Notes under the pieces: model-generated | Databases searched by the model: none | The model's input: only the letters and a program-made list of their open reading frames with translations | What the model was told of the DNA's origin: nothing | Part shown: piece after piece, positions 1 to 12,176 of the stretch | How positions within the stretch are numbered: the stretch's first letter is position 1 | How the letters are laid out: each line of letters begins with the position of its first letter | Assembly: GCF_019578655.1 (NCBI RefSeq) | Contig: NC_063265.1 | Span: 13,736,501-13,800,500 of the forward strand | From: Ricinus communis | Taxonomy: Eukaryota; Streptophyta; Magnoliopsida; Malpighiales; Euphorbiaceae | Length of the DNA: 64,000 bases | Direction: 5' to 3' | Program-made: the position numbers and the translations under genes

Positions 1-391
1 GAAAATGTTTTTGTCCTTTTTTTGAGTGTATGTTCTGCGATGATGATGATAAAATAAAATAAAAGCAATACAAAGACGAATTGGTCGAGATAGAGCCAAT
101 GCATCAAAGTTTATAATGGACAAAGCCCAGAGAAAAAGCCCAACATTAAATAGGAAAAATATCCCAAACTCTAAAGAGGAAATTACACCCCATACATTCT
201 TTTTCAAAAAAATCATAAAACTATCTCCAGTTTGAATTCCTCGCATTTTTACTCTTTCTCTTTATATTTTTACGCTTTTTTGAGAGGAGCCAATTTCCAA
301 ACTTTTTAATCTTCTTCACCGGTCAATCAGTGTTGTCAAGGGCTGTAGCTTTCCAGATCTAGGTTTTAGGGGGCGGGAAATGATTTTAGCC
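1..391. other. Intergenic, no gene seen
   Basis: This is AT-rich sequence without a convincing coding frame. Two GCCCA-containing site II-like elements lie at about 121-145 (AAAGCCCAG and AAAGCCCAAC), a common pattern in plant promoters, but no intact gene next to them uses them. Confidence 0.5.
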
Positions 392-682
392 TCAAATCGG
401 CCGAAAATTGTCAGCAAGCAAGCTATCCATGAGTGGGAGTGGGAGGCGGCGACTTCTTGTTTTTTTTTTTGCTTCGTCGATATTGGATTGTTTCCGGTAA
501 AGGTTGACGGCGGAGAAGAGCTCGTGACGTCGTGATGACCCTATGGCAAAAGTTCCACTTTGAATGGTGGTCAGAAAAAGAAGAAGGGAAGGGAAAGTAA
601 TGAGGAAAGGTGAAGTTGGCTTTCTTTCTCTACAGATAGGTACCACTTTTTCTTCTTCTAGTTTTGAGGCAACACATCCCAT
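392..682 (-). pseudogene. Remnant of a DUF630/DUF632 (NRG2/REL2-like) gene
   Basis: A 96-codon minus-strand frame opens with MGCVASKLEEEKVV followed by ICRERK. This is the signature N-terminus of plant DUF630/DUF632 proteins, in which the MGC start is N-myristoylated and followed by an acidic stretch and C(K/R)ERK. Intact family members continue with roughly 40 residues of a helical region before a Ser/Pro-rich segment that often contains SSPFLITFP. Here the frame passes straight from CRERK to PTSPFLITFP, so about 40 codons appear to be missing in frame. After about 50 residues the similarity stops, and no DUF632 domain follows downstream. Family members are usually several hundred residues long, so this is best read as a truncated, internally deleted gene relic. 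The family call comes from the short N-terminal motif and the FLITFP segment only. Confidence 0.6.
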
Positions 683-2643
683 TCTTAAATTAGTTTCTTA
701 TATTGTTAAAAGCAAAATGTTTGTTCTCTTTGTCTTGAATAGGCGTGGATGCTGCTATAAAACTATATATGGAAGAGAGAATGGGTTCAATTAAAATCAT
801 GAATTTGGTGGAACTTTTTCTTATGGTGGTGTACTTGACGTGTTGCTCTTGCGATGATGGTGTCGTGGTGTCTCAAATGGATATGGATGTGAGCCGACAC
901 TGTCATCGGGTATTGACACTTGGCTCTATTAAATCTTTTTTACTTGTGAGTGTTAATAGATATTAATTCTGTGTGAATTTATTTATTTAGGTACAAATCA
1001 AATTCAAGCACGACAAGAACATAGCATTTTATGATTATGATTTGAAAATAGAGCTTAAGTTATTTGTTTAGTATTTTCCAAGATTGGCTTCTATGCCTAT
1101 TTTTAGGGGTTAGCAACTACTTTGGGTTTATAATATCTTTTCTTGTGATTATGGTCTGATGGTGCTTTTGCAGTGATGGTGGCGTTGTGTTTGTAAGTGT
1201 TTTTAACAGTGGTGGTTTGGTTATAGTGTTAGCAATGATGGTGGAGGTAGTTGTGGGTATAATCGGTGGTGTAGTAGGAGAATTGATAAGTAGATTCATA
1301 GATAAGTCTTTTTTTTTAATGAAGTTTCAGTACGTGAATGGTGGTTGTGGGGCGACGGTGGTGGCACAGGCGACGGTGGTAAGGGGTTGAGATGGTGGAT
1401 AATTAAATTTTTACTCATTTTGTTATTTTAGAATAAAGAATTATCTTCAAATAATATTATAATAATTGTAAGATTGTAAGGTCATTTGGTGGGTAGTCCA
1501 TATCAGTGGGACTTAACAGAAGTTAGACCTTCTTTTAACATAAGGGTTTCAATAATCTAATTTTAAAAGAAAAAGTTCCTAATGAGAACAAAAAACATCA
1601 GGTGTCCATGATCCACGGGGTATAATTGAAGGTTTAATTTGTGTCTTATTTTTTAAAAATAACACACGCATATATATATTAAAATAATAACTAATTAAAT
1701 TGCTTATAGATTAAAATATTTATTAATATTGAATTAAATTTTGAGAAATATTTAATTTTCAATAGTAAATAAAAAAAATTAAGATATTACATATTTACTT
1801 TGAATGTTGTTTTGTTGATGTTAAAAGAGATATGATTGGTATGGTTGATATTTAGTTGATGTTTAATTGATTTTACATTTATGAAAAATTGTCTTTAGTC
1901 ATTTTTCTTGAATCGTTGTTTTTTTTTTTGGGCATCAATTTTTTTTTCTTTTATTTCTATCATGTAAGTTTTTTTTATGTAAAAGAAAAAAATAATTATT
2001 TTGAATTTTTAAAAAAATCTGTTAGATTTTGTTCTATGTAAAAAGGTCCATTTTTTAAAATTTTATATAAAGTAAATTACTATGGTTTAAGATTTTTAAA
2101 TTTTTAGGCTAAATTATTTTAGTTGATGTTTTGTTGATTTTCAGATTTATGAAAGTTGATCTTTAATTTCTATATTTGAATTGTTATTTTTTTGTGGAAT
2201 AAGTTCTAAATATTAAAAATAAAATTTTGAAAATTGTATTTATGTTAAAAAATATTAGAGATTGAGTTTCAATTTTACATTAACAATTTTTATTCTCTTT
2301 AAGAAGAAATTTCCATCTTAAAGTTGAAAGAAAAAAAAATTCTATAATGACTTGGATAAAGTGGACATAATTCTATTAATATAGATTTTGGTATAATTGA
2401 TTTTTAATATATTTGAATTGGAGCGTATTTTGATGAATATATTTAAAAAATATATTTATATTTTAAGCACTCAATTTACGTAAAAATTGCAATTATTGTT
2501 ATAAAAATAGACATTTATCTAAATAACTCAACCCTAAAAGGCAGCGACTTTCGCATGGTTTAAAACATGCTAAACATCAAACGAATCCAAATCCAAAGCC
2601 AAAAGAGAGCGAAATCAAACAAACAAATCCATAAAAATTCAGG
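683..2643. other. Intergenic AT-rich stretch
   Basis: No coding sequence is recognised. Between about 1140 and 1390 there is a G/T-rich, GGT-periodic segment (imperfect GGTGGT and GATGGTGG words) that opens chance frames rich in Gly and Val on one strand and Thr and Pro on the other. From about 1640 to 2540 the DNA is extremely AT-rich, with loosely repeated GTTGATGTTT words near 1815, 1850 and 2120. This looks like old repeat-derived DNA of no assignable family. Confidence 0.5.
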
Positions 2644-3935
2644 AATGGCATCCCCAGAAGAGGAAGGAGCAACGGACGACAGTTTTAGAGCCCGAGTAGA
2701 GAAGATATTCGGATTTTTAACTTCTTCGTCTTCTTCTTCTTCTTCTCATTCGCAGCACCAGCCGACGTCGTCTCTTCAATCAACTCTCTGGTCTCTCACC
2801 GACGATGAGGTCGAGAGAAGACAGTGGAGAAGATACACGGATAACTCTGACAGGGACGAAATTCCGTGTTCTTCGTCCTTCCATGACCTTAAAATGTATC
2901 GAATAAGGAATGTTCGATGAGACCTGAATGACGATCTCGATGAGTCCAATACGGTGCATAGAGGAGGAGTGAGCTTGGATGATGCTAATGCATGGAACAT
3001 CCGATCATCAATTGGCTTGGACCGTACTCTCGATGATGAGGTTTTACTCTTTTTCTTTTTCTCTTTATTTCGTTCCTTTTTTTTTTTTTCATTTAATTGT
3101 TTGTTTGTTTGGATTATTAGGAATGGTAGGACTAAGTGTTCTCAATAGGAATGGCGTGACAGGAAGAGGAGGATGAAGATGATAAAGTGGCTTTAGGAAG
3201 AGAAAATGCTGGCGAGCGTCTCCACACTCTTAATTGAACCTTCATAATGTGCTTACCAAAAACCGACGTGCTAATCATGTGGCAGCCAAAATTAGGCTGC
3301 AGGACGATGATGTTGAAGCCCAAAACTTAATTTCTAAACAGCTTTTTGGTAAACCGTGTCAGGAAAGTGGCACTCAGTTGAGATCTATTTTGAAAAGGAA
3401 AGACGCCAATTTAGAATCCAAGACAAGTAAGCGTGTTAGGTTTGATCCTAGATGTACAATTCTGTTCAAGGAAGAAGCACCTGGAAAGTTCAAGATGATG
3501 ATCATATCTATAATGGCAATCTAAATCATTTGAGGAATTATTCTCAGTATACCTATTATAATTCCTCCAGTGAAGTTGAAGAGGAATCCAATACCCAAGT
3601 TAGATATAGAAATTCAACACGATCTGGTTCAGATGCTTCAGCTTACCTGGCAGCGACTTTAATCCAAAGGAATGAAGTGCACTTAAAGCAGTATTACTTG
3701 AAGCAGTAATGGATAGCAAGAAGGCGATGCAAGACGAAGAAGCAGAAGAAGAAAATGATGATAATCAGTCCTTGCGTCACAGTGGCTTGCCTGTTGGCAT
3801 TGCAGCTGGGGAATCAAATGCTGGTGTCGTGGAGGAAGATGAACCAGAAGCAAATGCCGTCATCACTAGTGTTGGCTCCCAAAAAGTTGGAGGCAGTTAA
3901 CCAACAAAGTCAAGTGATCCTTGATCTCTCTCTCT
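2644..3935 (+). pseudogene. TSSC4-family (U5 snRNP-associated) pseudogene
   Basis: The conceptual protein starts MASPEEEGATDDSFRARVEK and shows LQSTLWSLTDDEVE, then NAWNIRSSIGLDRTLDDE, then (after a likely intron from about 3042 to 3161) EEEDEDDKVALGRENAGERL. It goes on to RSILKRKD, KRVRFDP, EVEEESNTQ and LPVGIAAGE. I recognise this order from plant homologues of TSSC4; the animal protein helps U5/tri-snRNP assembly. The frame is broken repeatedly. There is an in-frame TGA at 2918-2920 and another at 3234-3236, where homologues have an extra stretch around the GRENAGDRLY motif. The reading frame then shifts near 3235, again between about 3470 and 3540, and again near 3710. At least two stops and three frame changes make this a pseudogene rather than an intron-rich gene. 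It has no visible neighbour partner. The family call is good and the exact ends are uncertain. Confidence 0.75.
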
Positions 3936-4867
3936 GACTCTGACGTTTCAGCAATTCTAAACGTTCCATTTCTCTATTATAAGCCAGTTGATTTGATTTT
4001 TCATTATTTCGAAAAATGGGTTATAGGTATAAGAATGTCTTCGGTCCCTTTTATGGCTCTTTCCTTGCTGCTGGTTATGAGTTATGACTTGGCGCAAACA
4101 GATGCACTTCTTGGGCTTTGGTTGTCTTCAGTTTCTATTTGGATTTTAATAATGGTGAACATATTCAGACTTGTGCTTTCCGGAAATGGAGGTTGTGATT
4201 TGCAGAAGTTGTGTAGCGTCATTACCTAAAGCATGTACAGAGCAGTTTGCTATCGGTTTTAATTGGTATTTACCAAATGGGCAGCCCAGATAATATTGAC
4301 AGTTGTTGACAGAAGCATACTGATGCTAAGAAACCTAACGCGGCACGTTCACTATAAATCCGAAATGGACTTGCAGACGGAGCACAAGAAATTCCAGTGT
4401 TTCTGCAATGCGTCAAATTTAGCCTCCGTGACAAGATGCTTTTATTTAATTTCCACATCAAACATGCATGTCTATGCAAAAACAAATTCAAGAAGTATTA
4501 ATCCAAAGACAAGTATATAATCGATGACCTGTACAAATCTCCCGATCATGAATGGGGAATTAACATCCATATAAACTCTCGAGTAAATTAAAGAAGCAGA
4601 AATGTGGTATGTACCCTACAATCTATAACTTTATTCTGTATGTGTGAATCCTATAGCCGCACTAGGCCGCTAAAGTGGCGAAAGGTAAAAGAAAGTATTT
4701 AGAGAAGGGGATGAAACAAAGAGGAAAAAAGAAAAGAATTTGAAAGCCATATTGAATGTGGTCCTAGAAAAATCTTCAAAGTTAATTCACCAATACTTCG
4801 ACCTCAACTACCTTCTATGGGACTAGCAAAGAAGCTTCACTATGTACAATCTTCAGATTGCCTTTTG
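3936..4867. other. Intergenic, no gene seen
   Basis: Nothing here beyond short chance frames. The part nearest 4867 probably holds the 3' untranslated region of the minus-strand trihelix gene, whose stop codon is at 4868-4870. Confidence 0.45.
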
Positions 4868-7607
4868 CTACAATTTATCAGCAATTTTTCCAAGGGCATC
4901 TGCAAGCTTATTAAGAACAGCAACCAAGCTATTTGCTTGGTCCTTCCGTTGCTCCCTGTCCAATTGAAAATTGGTGTTCTGAGCTTCAAGTTGAGCCGTC
5001 AGCATCTCACCATTCCTTTCCAAGACACCAATTAACTGATTCTGTAGAGTTGTTGTTTCTTCATCCCCATCAGTTGTCCCGAACCGTTTTCGTTTCCTAC
5101 TCTCATGCAAACCAGAACCCATCTCAGGATTTGACGGTGGCTGTTTCTCATTTGTTGCACCTGCAAAGTACAGCAAAAAATTAACCCGTTCTTATGTTGG
5201 TAATAAGAAAGTGGAAGTTAAGTAGTAACAGTAAGTTTATTCAACATGTGTTCACCATTTCACTTTTTCAGGACGGAGATGCTGCAAGATCTCAAAGATA
5301 GGGTGGACGCAAGCACAGATCAATTCTTCGTGCAATGCTATATGATGCAAGTAAAAAGAAGTTGGAATCAAGTTCTCAGTTCTCATGCAATTCTAATCCA
5401 CGTACATACGTTCTAAATTTGGGCTTTACTTGAACAACTCCAAGAAACATTTTCTTTTGAGTTCCAAACTCAACAAACAAGCGAAAGAAGTCCCCTATCT
5501 CTGTAGGTTTTTATAGTAAAGAACTGTTCTCTTACCAGTCAAGTGGTAAGATAGGATGCTATTTAATTTTTTTTTAAAAAGGCTTCAGGAAAATGCAGTG
5601 TTCAAATGTTTAACGTACTGAGTTTTCAATAGTAGGGCAAGAAAAGGAAGAAATAGGTCATTAAGAACCTAAAGATTTTGAGAAACCTACTTATGTGTTC
5701 TGATATACTAAAACAGCTAGTATCCAGAGAACATAGTCCTGTATCCAATACTTAGCCAACTTCAAATTATGAATGGTCTAATAGAAAGCAAATAGGAAAA
5801 ACAGATCTAGTTTGAGTCTGCTGCTTTTACAAGCCCTTCAAGTAACCATGTGTTGACTTTTACCGCTCGAATATCAAGCACTTAAAAATCAAGACCTCTG
5901 TATGTTTAAAACCGTGGTGACATAATTGCTATCTAGGAAGTCAATTGTGCGTATTGGTTAATTGGAGTTGCAAATATCAAGTTTGACACACAGACAAGAA
6001 TCAGACTAATATACAAAAGCAAGAAATTGTGATGGCCCCATGATGTTTTATCTTTTCCTCCTTTCCTTTTCACAATTTGTTTTGGCTCATAGAGGGGTCA
6101 AATGGTGAGAGCTGGTTGGCAAAGTAAGCCATTTAAAAGAAGATGAAGACACCACATGAACAGAGGACCAAAACGGTCGACTCAAAATTCCCAAACGCAG
6201 TTAATGATCACAGTCACAAACCAGTGGTGACACTTGAACTAAGTAAATAGGTCAATAAATTTTCTATTCGCAACATTCACTTGTGTGCTTTAGCTTTCCA
6301 TTGCGGTATGATTCATTATAGATTCACTTGCCAAATCACTTGGCCCAAAAATGAAGCTTAGGTATTCTGGACATTCTTACATGAAATATGAACTATTAAG
6401 CAAATAGCAGTTAATCCCAATCATAGTCAAAAGAAAAACAATTTGAAGGAGTTAAATTTAAAGAATAATCACAATCAAACTTGACCAATTACAATAGCAC
6501 TAACCTTGACTTTGATCTGTTCGTACAGCAGGTTGATACTGCTTCTCTGTAAATTGACAAAGGAAAAGATGAGCAAGAATCTTACAATGATAATATCTCC
6601 TTAATCCAATTAAGCACAAGTTGATTATTTTAATAATATGGAGATTAAAAAAATAAAAGAGCAAACGGAATAATCATAGAGAGCCAGCTCACTCAATTCA
6701 GATAAGAGTCTATCATTAATTTTATAGCATCAAAATAAAAATGACATCCGAAAAAAGAAATATATAATAAGCCTTAAAAGGAATTGAAACCAACCACAAT
6801 TATTGCGTAAAACCCAACACTGGTATATTCTGCTCCTTTAATTCCCTAAATAAAAACAAAAAACCTCCCCATAGTCATTAATTTATTACTTCAATTACCT
6901 GAAATTGGTACAGGAGCAGCAATCCCCCCCGTTGCTGCCGCCTTTATTGGAGGAGCCTCCTTAACCGCCTCCTTTTCCGGGCTCCCACCAGCATCCTCCT
7001 GCTCAAAATCGGAAAATAGTCCATCTTCAGCCGCCGCAGTCCTCCCGCTGTCAAAAACCGCCTCCGAGTCCTCCGTGGCCGGAGCTAATGCCAAAGCGAG
7101 GCCTGGCGTCGCTGGTGCAGCAGAAACACCGCCAGCTCCATCCAGAATATCGAAAACTTCCCTATCAAAAAAACCCGGCAACTTTCTCTCTCTTCTCAAA
7201 TCATTCCTCATGACCCAAAACGACTCCGTTTCTTCGCGTATGTGGTTTTCCCATTCTTTTATCTTCTTATAATCACCTGCTAAATTGCTCCATCTCTTCC
7301 TACACTGAACAGGTCCTCTGTTCACTCCATGTCTTTTACAGTAGGATGAAACCGATGCCCATTTCGGTTCTACCTGACCCGACCCGAAGGCCATACCCGC
7401 CGTCCGTCCTCTTCTAACCCGATTCTCAGCCACTTTTTTGCCTTGGATGAGTACGAGAATTTCTTGTCTAGTCCAGCGAGGGAGTCTGGGGGTTTTGCTG
7501 CCGTCATCTGCGCCGTCGATAGAGGCAGGCCGGGTGTTGTCAACGCCGTTAGTGGTATCGCCGTCAACGGTATTCGAGGTTAAGTTAAATTGCTGCTGTA
7601 AAGCCAT
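4868..7607 (-). CDS. ASR3: Trihelix transcription repressor, ASR3-type
   Basis: Three exons join in frame: 6899-7607, 6505-6546 and 4868-5160 (347 residues; Arabidopsis ASR3 is a little over 300). I start at ATG 7605-7607 (MALQQQ); the open frame upstream lacks family similarity. The trihelix/Myb-like DNA-binding domain spans about residues 43-150. It has RWTRQEILVLIQGKK, then EPKWASVSSYCKRHGVNR, then CRKRWSNLAGDYKKIKEWE, giving the three spaced tryptophans. An LxLxL repressor-type (EAR) motif, LALAL, lies near residues 170-174. The C-terminal exon has a basic KRKR run and a leucine/glutamine-rich helix (LQNQLIGVLERNGEML) likely to mediate oligomerisation. Arabidopsis ASR3 is a nuclear repressor of immune genes phosphorylated by MPK4; the same role here is inference. 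A G-box core CACGTG lies just upstream at about 7671-7676. Confidence 0.9.
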
Positions 7608-7842
7608 AATTAAAAGAAAATGAAAATGGATTAATTTTGAAAAACAAAAAAAAAAAAACAAAAAAAAGGGCACGTGACTGAAGAAAACGGTTTTAAGGGA
7701 AGTAACGGCGTTTAGAGGGAAAGCCCCGTTACGCCGTTTATGAGAGAGGGCTATAACATATCCTTTCCCGTAAGATTAGAATTTAGAGGTGTTATTAGAT
7801 AAGAGAAAAAAAAGAGGGAATTTGAGATTATAGAGAAAGGGC

Positions 7843-7888
7843 AAAGAGAAAGAGAAAGAGAAAGAGAAAGAGGAGGAGGAGGAGAGGA
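7843..7888. repeat. Purine microsatellite (GAGAAA/GGA)n
   Basis: A run of AAAGAG-type units passes into GGA repeats about 240 bases upstream of the trihelix start codon. On the gene strand it reads as a CT-rich tract, common in plant 5' leaders and promoters. Confidence 0.8.
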
Positions 7889-10712
7889 AGTGGATTTTTA
7901 CTGCTTTTACTTTATACTATTGCTATTTGAATTTGACTAAACCCCCTTTAATCAATAATTAATTAGGGTCATATCTTCAAATATTTTATTTATAATTTAA
8001 TTAATTTGATTGATTGGGATTTTGATTTGGTTCTTGGATGAGCTAATAAGGTAGGGTTGTTTCCTTGTTTTGGAGTCATTAAAATCATTGAAAGGGCATC
8101 CTTTTCTTTCAATTTTATTATAAGTTTAATTATGGTTATGGAATTAACTATCTTTTTTTTTATTTATTTATTTACCAAATAAAGTGTGAATCTATTTGGG
8201 ATTATTATTGAATATTATAAATTATTTTATGGGAGTGTTGGAATAGCTATTCAGAAAAAAGAAAAAGTTTTTTATTTTTATTTTATATTTTTATTAAATA
8301 AAGAAAAAAGAAGAAATAGTTGTTCAAAAATCTTAAAAGCACTTCTAGAAATGTGATTCCAGACAAAGGCTTATTAGTACTCTATATAGGAATATGTTTA
8401 TTTCTTCTTCTCTTAGCATTAAGCATGTATCCTTTTCCATCGTCTTTTTAAAATATTTGATCAATTATTTTGTATTTTATCTAATGAGGAACAACGTATT
8501 TATGGATTGATAATCTTTTCATTAAAGGTGGAGACAGAGGACTGAAATTCGTGATAAGGGCAGCCTACCCTACCACCACTAACGAGGTTTTGTCCACCTT
8601 TGTCTCTTTTTTCTTCACCATTACTCTAATTATCTCACTTAATCATTCGGCCTAATCTTCACTTAATGGCTAATGCTTGAGCCTGGCCCCCTCCATTAAA
8701 GCCACTTTTTTCTTTGATTGTTTATAATTTGGACAAAAATTTAGATGTGGGGGGTACCATTTTCCCAGTGAGAGTTAAAAGTAACGCCAAACTCTATACC
8801 ATACTCATAATCTACCCTAAAGTCTTTTTAAATCATAATAAATAAAAAGAAGAAGAAAGATAAATAAAATATAATATTTGATTAATTAATACAAGGAAGC
8901 TTACAAAGATGGGTTTGGATGCACATGTCTCATGAGGGGCTGCTATTAGGGGGTTAGTGAGGGGTCACATTCTCCCTGTGATAGTGGGGACCAGGTCCTT
9001 GGCGTTGCCCCATTCCCCATTCCCCATTCCTAGTCTTTGCTCTTCTTCTTCTTCTTCGTTTACATTTAAATTGTGGGTTAGGTTGCCTGTTGCTGCTAGC
9101 TATGCCCTTTATTACTGGGTTTTCCCAACAGTATCCTTTGGGTAATTAGAGGGGTCTTTTTTTTTTTTTTTTTTTTCTGAAAAAGAAGGGGTTAATTTTG
9201 GAAAAGGGCATCGTATTCCCTAATAATATACGACCTTATTATGACATAAGAGGGTTACAGAAGCAAATTATTATGGTAATCTTTGATTAGATCATAGGAC
9301 CACCATGAATAAGAAGAATCTCAAAGGATATATCTATATCATTAGGGGTGGTTTATGTAGGAGCAGCATGCTGTGGGACCAGCACGCCCCTAATTAATCA
9401 CCAAAATTATCTCCTAATTATGGCGTTTGCTACTAGAAGCAATTAAGGAGTTAGTGATGTCTCCCACGCCCATTAAAATTGAATGTTCTGTAATCTTAAT
9501 CACAACTAGTGTAAACTTGTGGACTGGATTGATTGGTCTATTCGGTGTAATCTGTTCTTATTGTTGTTAGGGCCATCTTCCAAAGCAATTACCACCGCTT
9601 GTTTCTTCTAAGTTCCACAGTCTATGGAAGATTTGCCAAATGATTCTTCTTCTTATTATAAAAAAATAATTCATATGTAACAGTTACTAATAGTAAATAC
9701 AGTGTCTCTGAAGCTATGGATCCAGCCTTTTAAGAAACAAGATCCTCTTTAATTAAAACAAGTAATTATTATTTAAATATTAATTTGATATTATGTTTCT
9801 TATAAGAGAGAAAGAGATCTTAACACTCAAGACTTTGATATTCATATTAAAGGACCTAATTTCACATATGAAAAGTGGGTGGGGTATTGACTTTGTGAAA
9901 AAATGACCATATCTATCTCTTGAATTCCAATAACTTGTAGCATCAAACAGCCAATCACAAACGTATGAAATGATATTTTCTCTCTCTCAATTTGGATTAA
10001 GGCATAATTAATCCAAATGAAATACCAAATATTCCAATGTGCAAAGCTGTTTCGCCAAGTATGATATTTCTATGATTTTGTTGTAAGGGGCAAGTATGAC
10101 ATTTGGCTCTTTGTGTTTGGTAAATGAGATTGCATATTTTTCCTCAACTTTGATCCCCACCTCCATAAAGAAAAAAGAATTAGAAGTAAAAAAGCAAACA
10201 TAAACTAATTAATATTCACTTTATATAGAAGAGTGGAATTTGGTCCAAACTGTCCTAATTGAAAACAAAAAAAATAAAATTTGCTCATAAGAAAAAACAT
10301 GAAAAAGTTGCAGTTTATGTGGTCACTAAAATAAAGACTGATAAAGAGATATCCACCACATTGTATTCTCTCCTAAAGATGCCTTTTTGATAGCCATCAT
10401 AAGCAATTGAAAAATACCACCAGAAAGATCAAACTTTTTCACTTGCAAATTTCAAAGTAGAGAGCTAGCTAAGGAGCCATATATGATATATGGTTCGAAG
10501 TATAGGCCAGGTGGTGAGGAAAGGGTTCAGTCAGGTATACGAAAAGGCAGCCAGTTGTAAGCACCTGTCGAGTGTGGTCCTTATGAAGTGATTCACTGGA
10601 GGCCGATCAGCTCTAGCTATTACAAGGATGCAGTTGGTCAATGCTTTCAGCATGAAAGCGTCTTGCCTTTCTTTTAATTACTAGATTCTCACGTGTAACA
10701 ATCATTTGCAGA

Positions 10713-10732
10713 CTATATATATATATATATAT
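10713..10732. repeat. (TA)n microsatellite
   Basis: About ten uninterrupted TA units lie in the gene-poor region. Confidence 0.85.
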
Positions 10733-12015
10733 GGTTTTGATTTTATTATATTGATCTTCCAATGTTTGTACCAACACTACTGCACTTAAAAAAAGACATT
10801 TAATTTGGGGTACGTAGGGCGTATACTTCAGTGATACATAGGCATCAATTTCACTTTTTCTTTACTAAACTAATGGATTTCAAACGTTAACCCTTCACCT
10901 ATAATTTAAATTTTAATGCACTGCAAGATTTTCTTTCCTTTTTTTTTTTTTCTTTTTTTTTTTTTTTTGCATTTTGAATAGTTTAATGAGTAGCTAATCA
11001 TTTGCCACGCCCTAATAAATTCCATAGGCTGGCCAATTCCTACAATCAAAATTACTAATCCACCCTTTGGCCTTAAAATCTTTTATGAACAAATGAATTG
11101 CTGCCTATTTATTTCCTTTCCTTTTCTCAAAGACCAATATATGCACCAACTTTTAGTCTTTTATTTCATAACTCAAAAGCAAGGTAGCGTATTTCTGAGG
11201 TGGCCTTGCCTATGAGATAACACCTAATCCAAGTAGGAGAAGGATGATTGCAAGCTAACTATGTGCAACAGTCTAAAGAATTAATTAGATTCTGTGGCCT
11301 CCTTGATTCTGCATGTACAGCTTGTTTGGATTTATTCAAGGAAACAATGATCAGGAAGCAAAAATCACATGACAGCGCCAGCTTTGGTGGACATAATCCC
11401 ATCAAAGGGACATAATCCTCCTCTATCCCATCAAGCACATCCAGCAAAGCTGCCTAAACAACATTATTCTGTTGTGAAGAGGTTTGAAGGTGTTGTTTGT
11501 TATGGATGATAGTAATATCAATGCACAAGTTTTTGCATTGAAAAAGAGCCTCAGCCCTCAAGGGCACCCCTTGGGAATCATCAAGGGCAGAGATACAATA
11601 GTGGGGACCCTTTTCCATTTAGTGTTGCTGGCTACGAATATGATAATCGTGTGAACGAAGTCATACTACGGTTTGATAACAGGGATATAATGATATAAAA
11701 CTCTTTTAAAAAAAGTGAGAAAAGAAACGAGTTATCAAAGGATTATGCTACCCAATTCCTTGGGATTTCCTTTTCCTAGCGCATAATCCTGCTTTTACTT
11801 TTCTTTAATCATCCACTTAATTTTCTTCTCTGTGAACTATAGGACCCAAGTGGCAGACAAAGACTCGTATGCCTTGCAGAACTAATTCAAGTGATTCATT
11901 TATTTTAACCCACTAAAAGGATCTTCCTTAACCTCTTGGCATCTTCTGTAGAGGAATCTTAAATCTTGATTCTATGCGCTTCACATTTAGAATCTATACA
12001 CTAATAACATAAAGA

Positions 12016-12176
12016 TGAAGTAAGTTACCGTTATGTGATTCAGCAGCATATTTACCGATCCCTATTATAACCAACATGGTAATAAGAAGACTATATTTAG
12101 GAACAGCCTTCCAAGTCTGGTTGAGAAAAATATTTCTAAGGAACCATTCGAGTTTCCATGAAATCATATCATTCAT
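12016..12176 (-). other. Possible exon relic with one membrane segment
   Basis: A minus-strand frame begins at an ATG at 12174-12176 and contains a Trp-rich start (WKLEWFLRNIF), then NQTWKAVPKYSLL, a hydrophobic run ITMLVIIGIG, and KYAAESHNG. It is followed by a GTAACT that could serve as a splice donor near 12030. The composition is more protein-like than neighbouring chance frames, but I do not recognise a family and see no partner exons. It could equally be a chance frame or a relic. Confidence 0.2.

Noticed and set aside
1117..1390. Opposing Gly/Val-rich and Thr/Pro-rich frames near 1.2 kb
   Set aside because: Both are products of the GGT-periodic, G/T-rich composition; there is no recognisable protein and no splice-linked partner.
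3921..4229. 102-codon plus-strand frame with hydrophobic residues after the TSSC4 pseudogene
   Set aside because: Hydrophobic content comes from T-rich codons. No family motif was seen, and it starts inside the pseudogene's degraded 3' part.
9340..9415. Small hairpin TTAGGGG...CCCCTAA with internal GCAGCATGC, considered as a microRNA precursor
   Set aside because: The stem is only about seven bases before mismatches and no known mature microRNA sequence was seen.
11259..11447. 62-codon minus-strand frame with several Cys residues in the gene-poor region
   Set aside because: It is short and isolated, and contains a local near-repeat (GGACATAATCC twice). No family was recognised.
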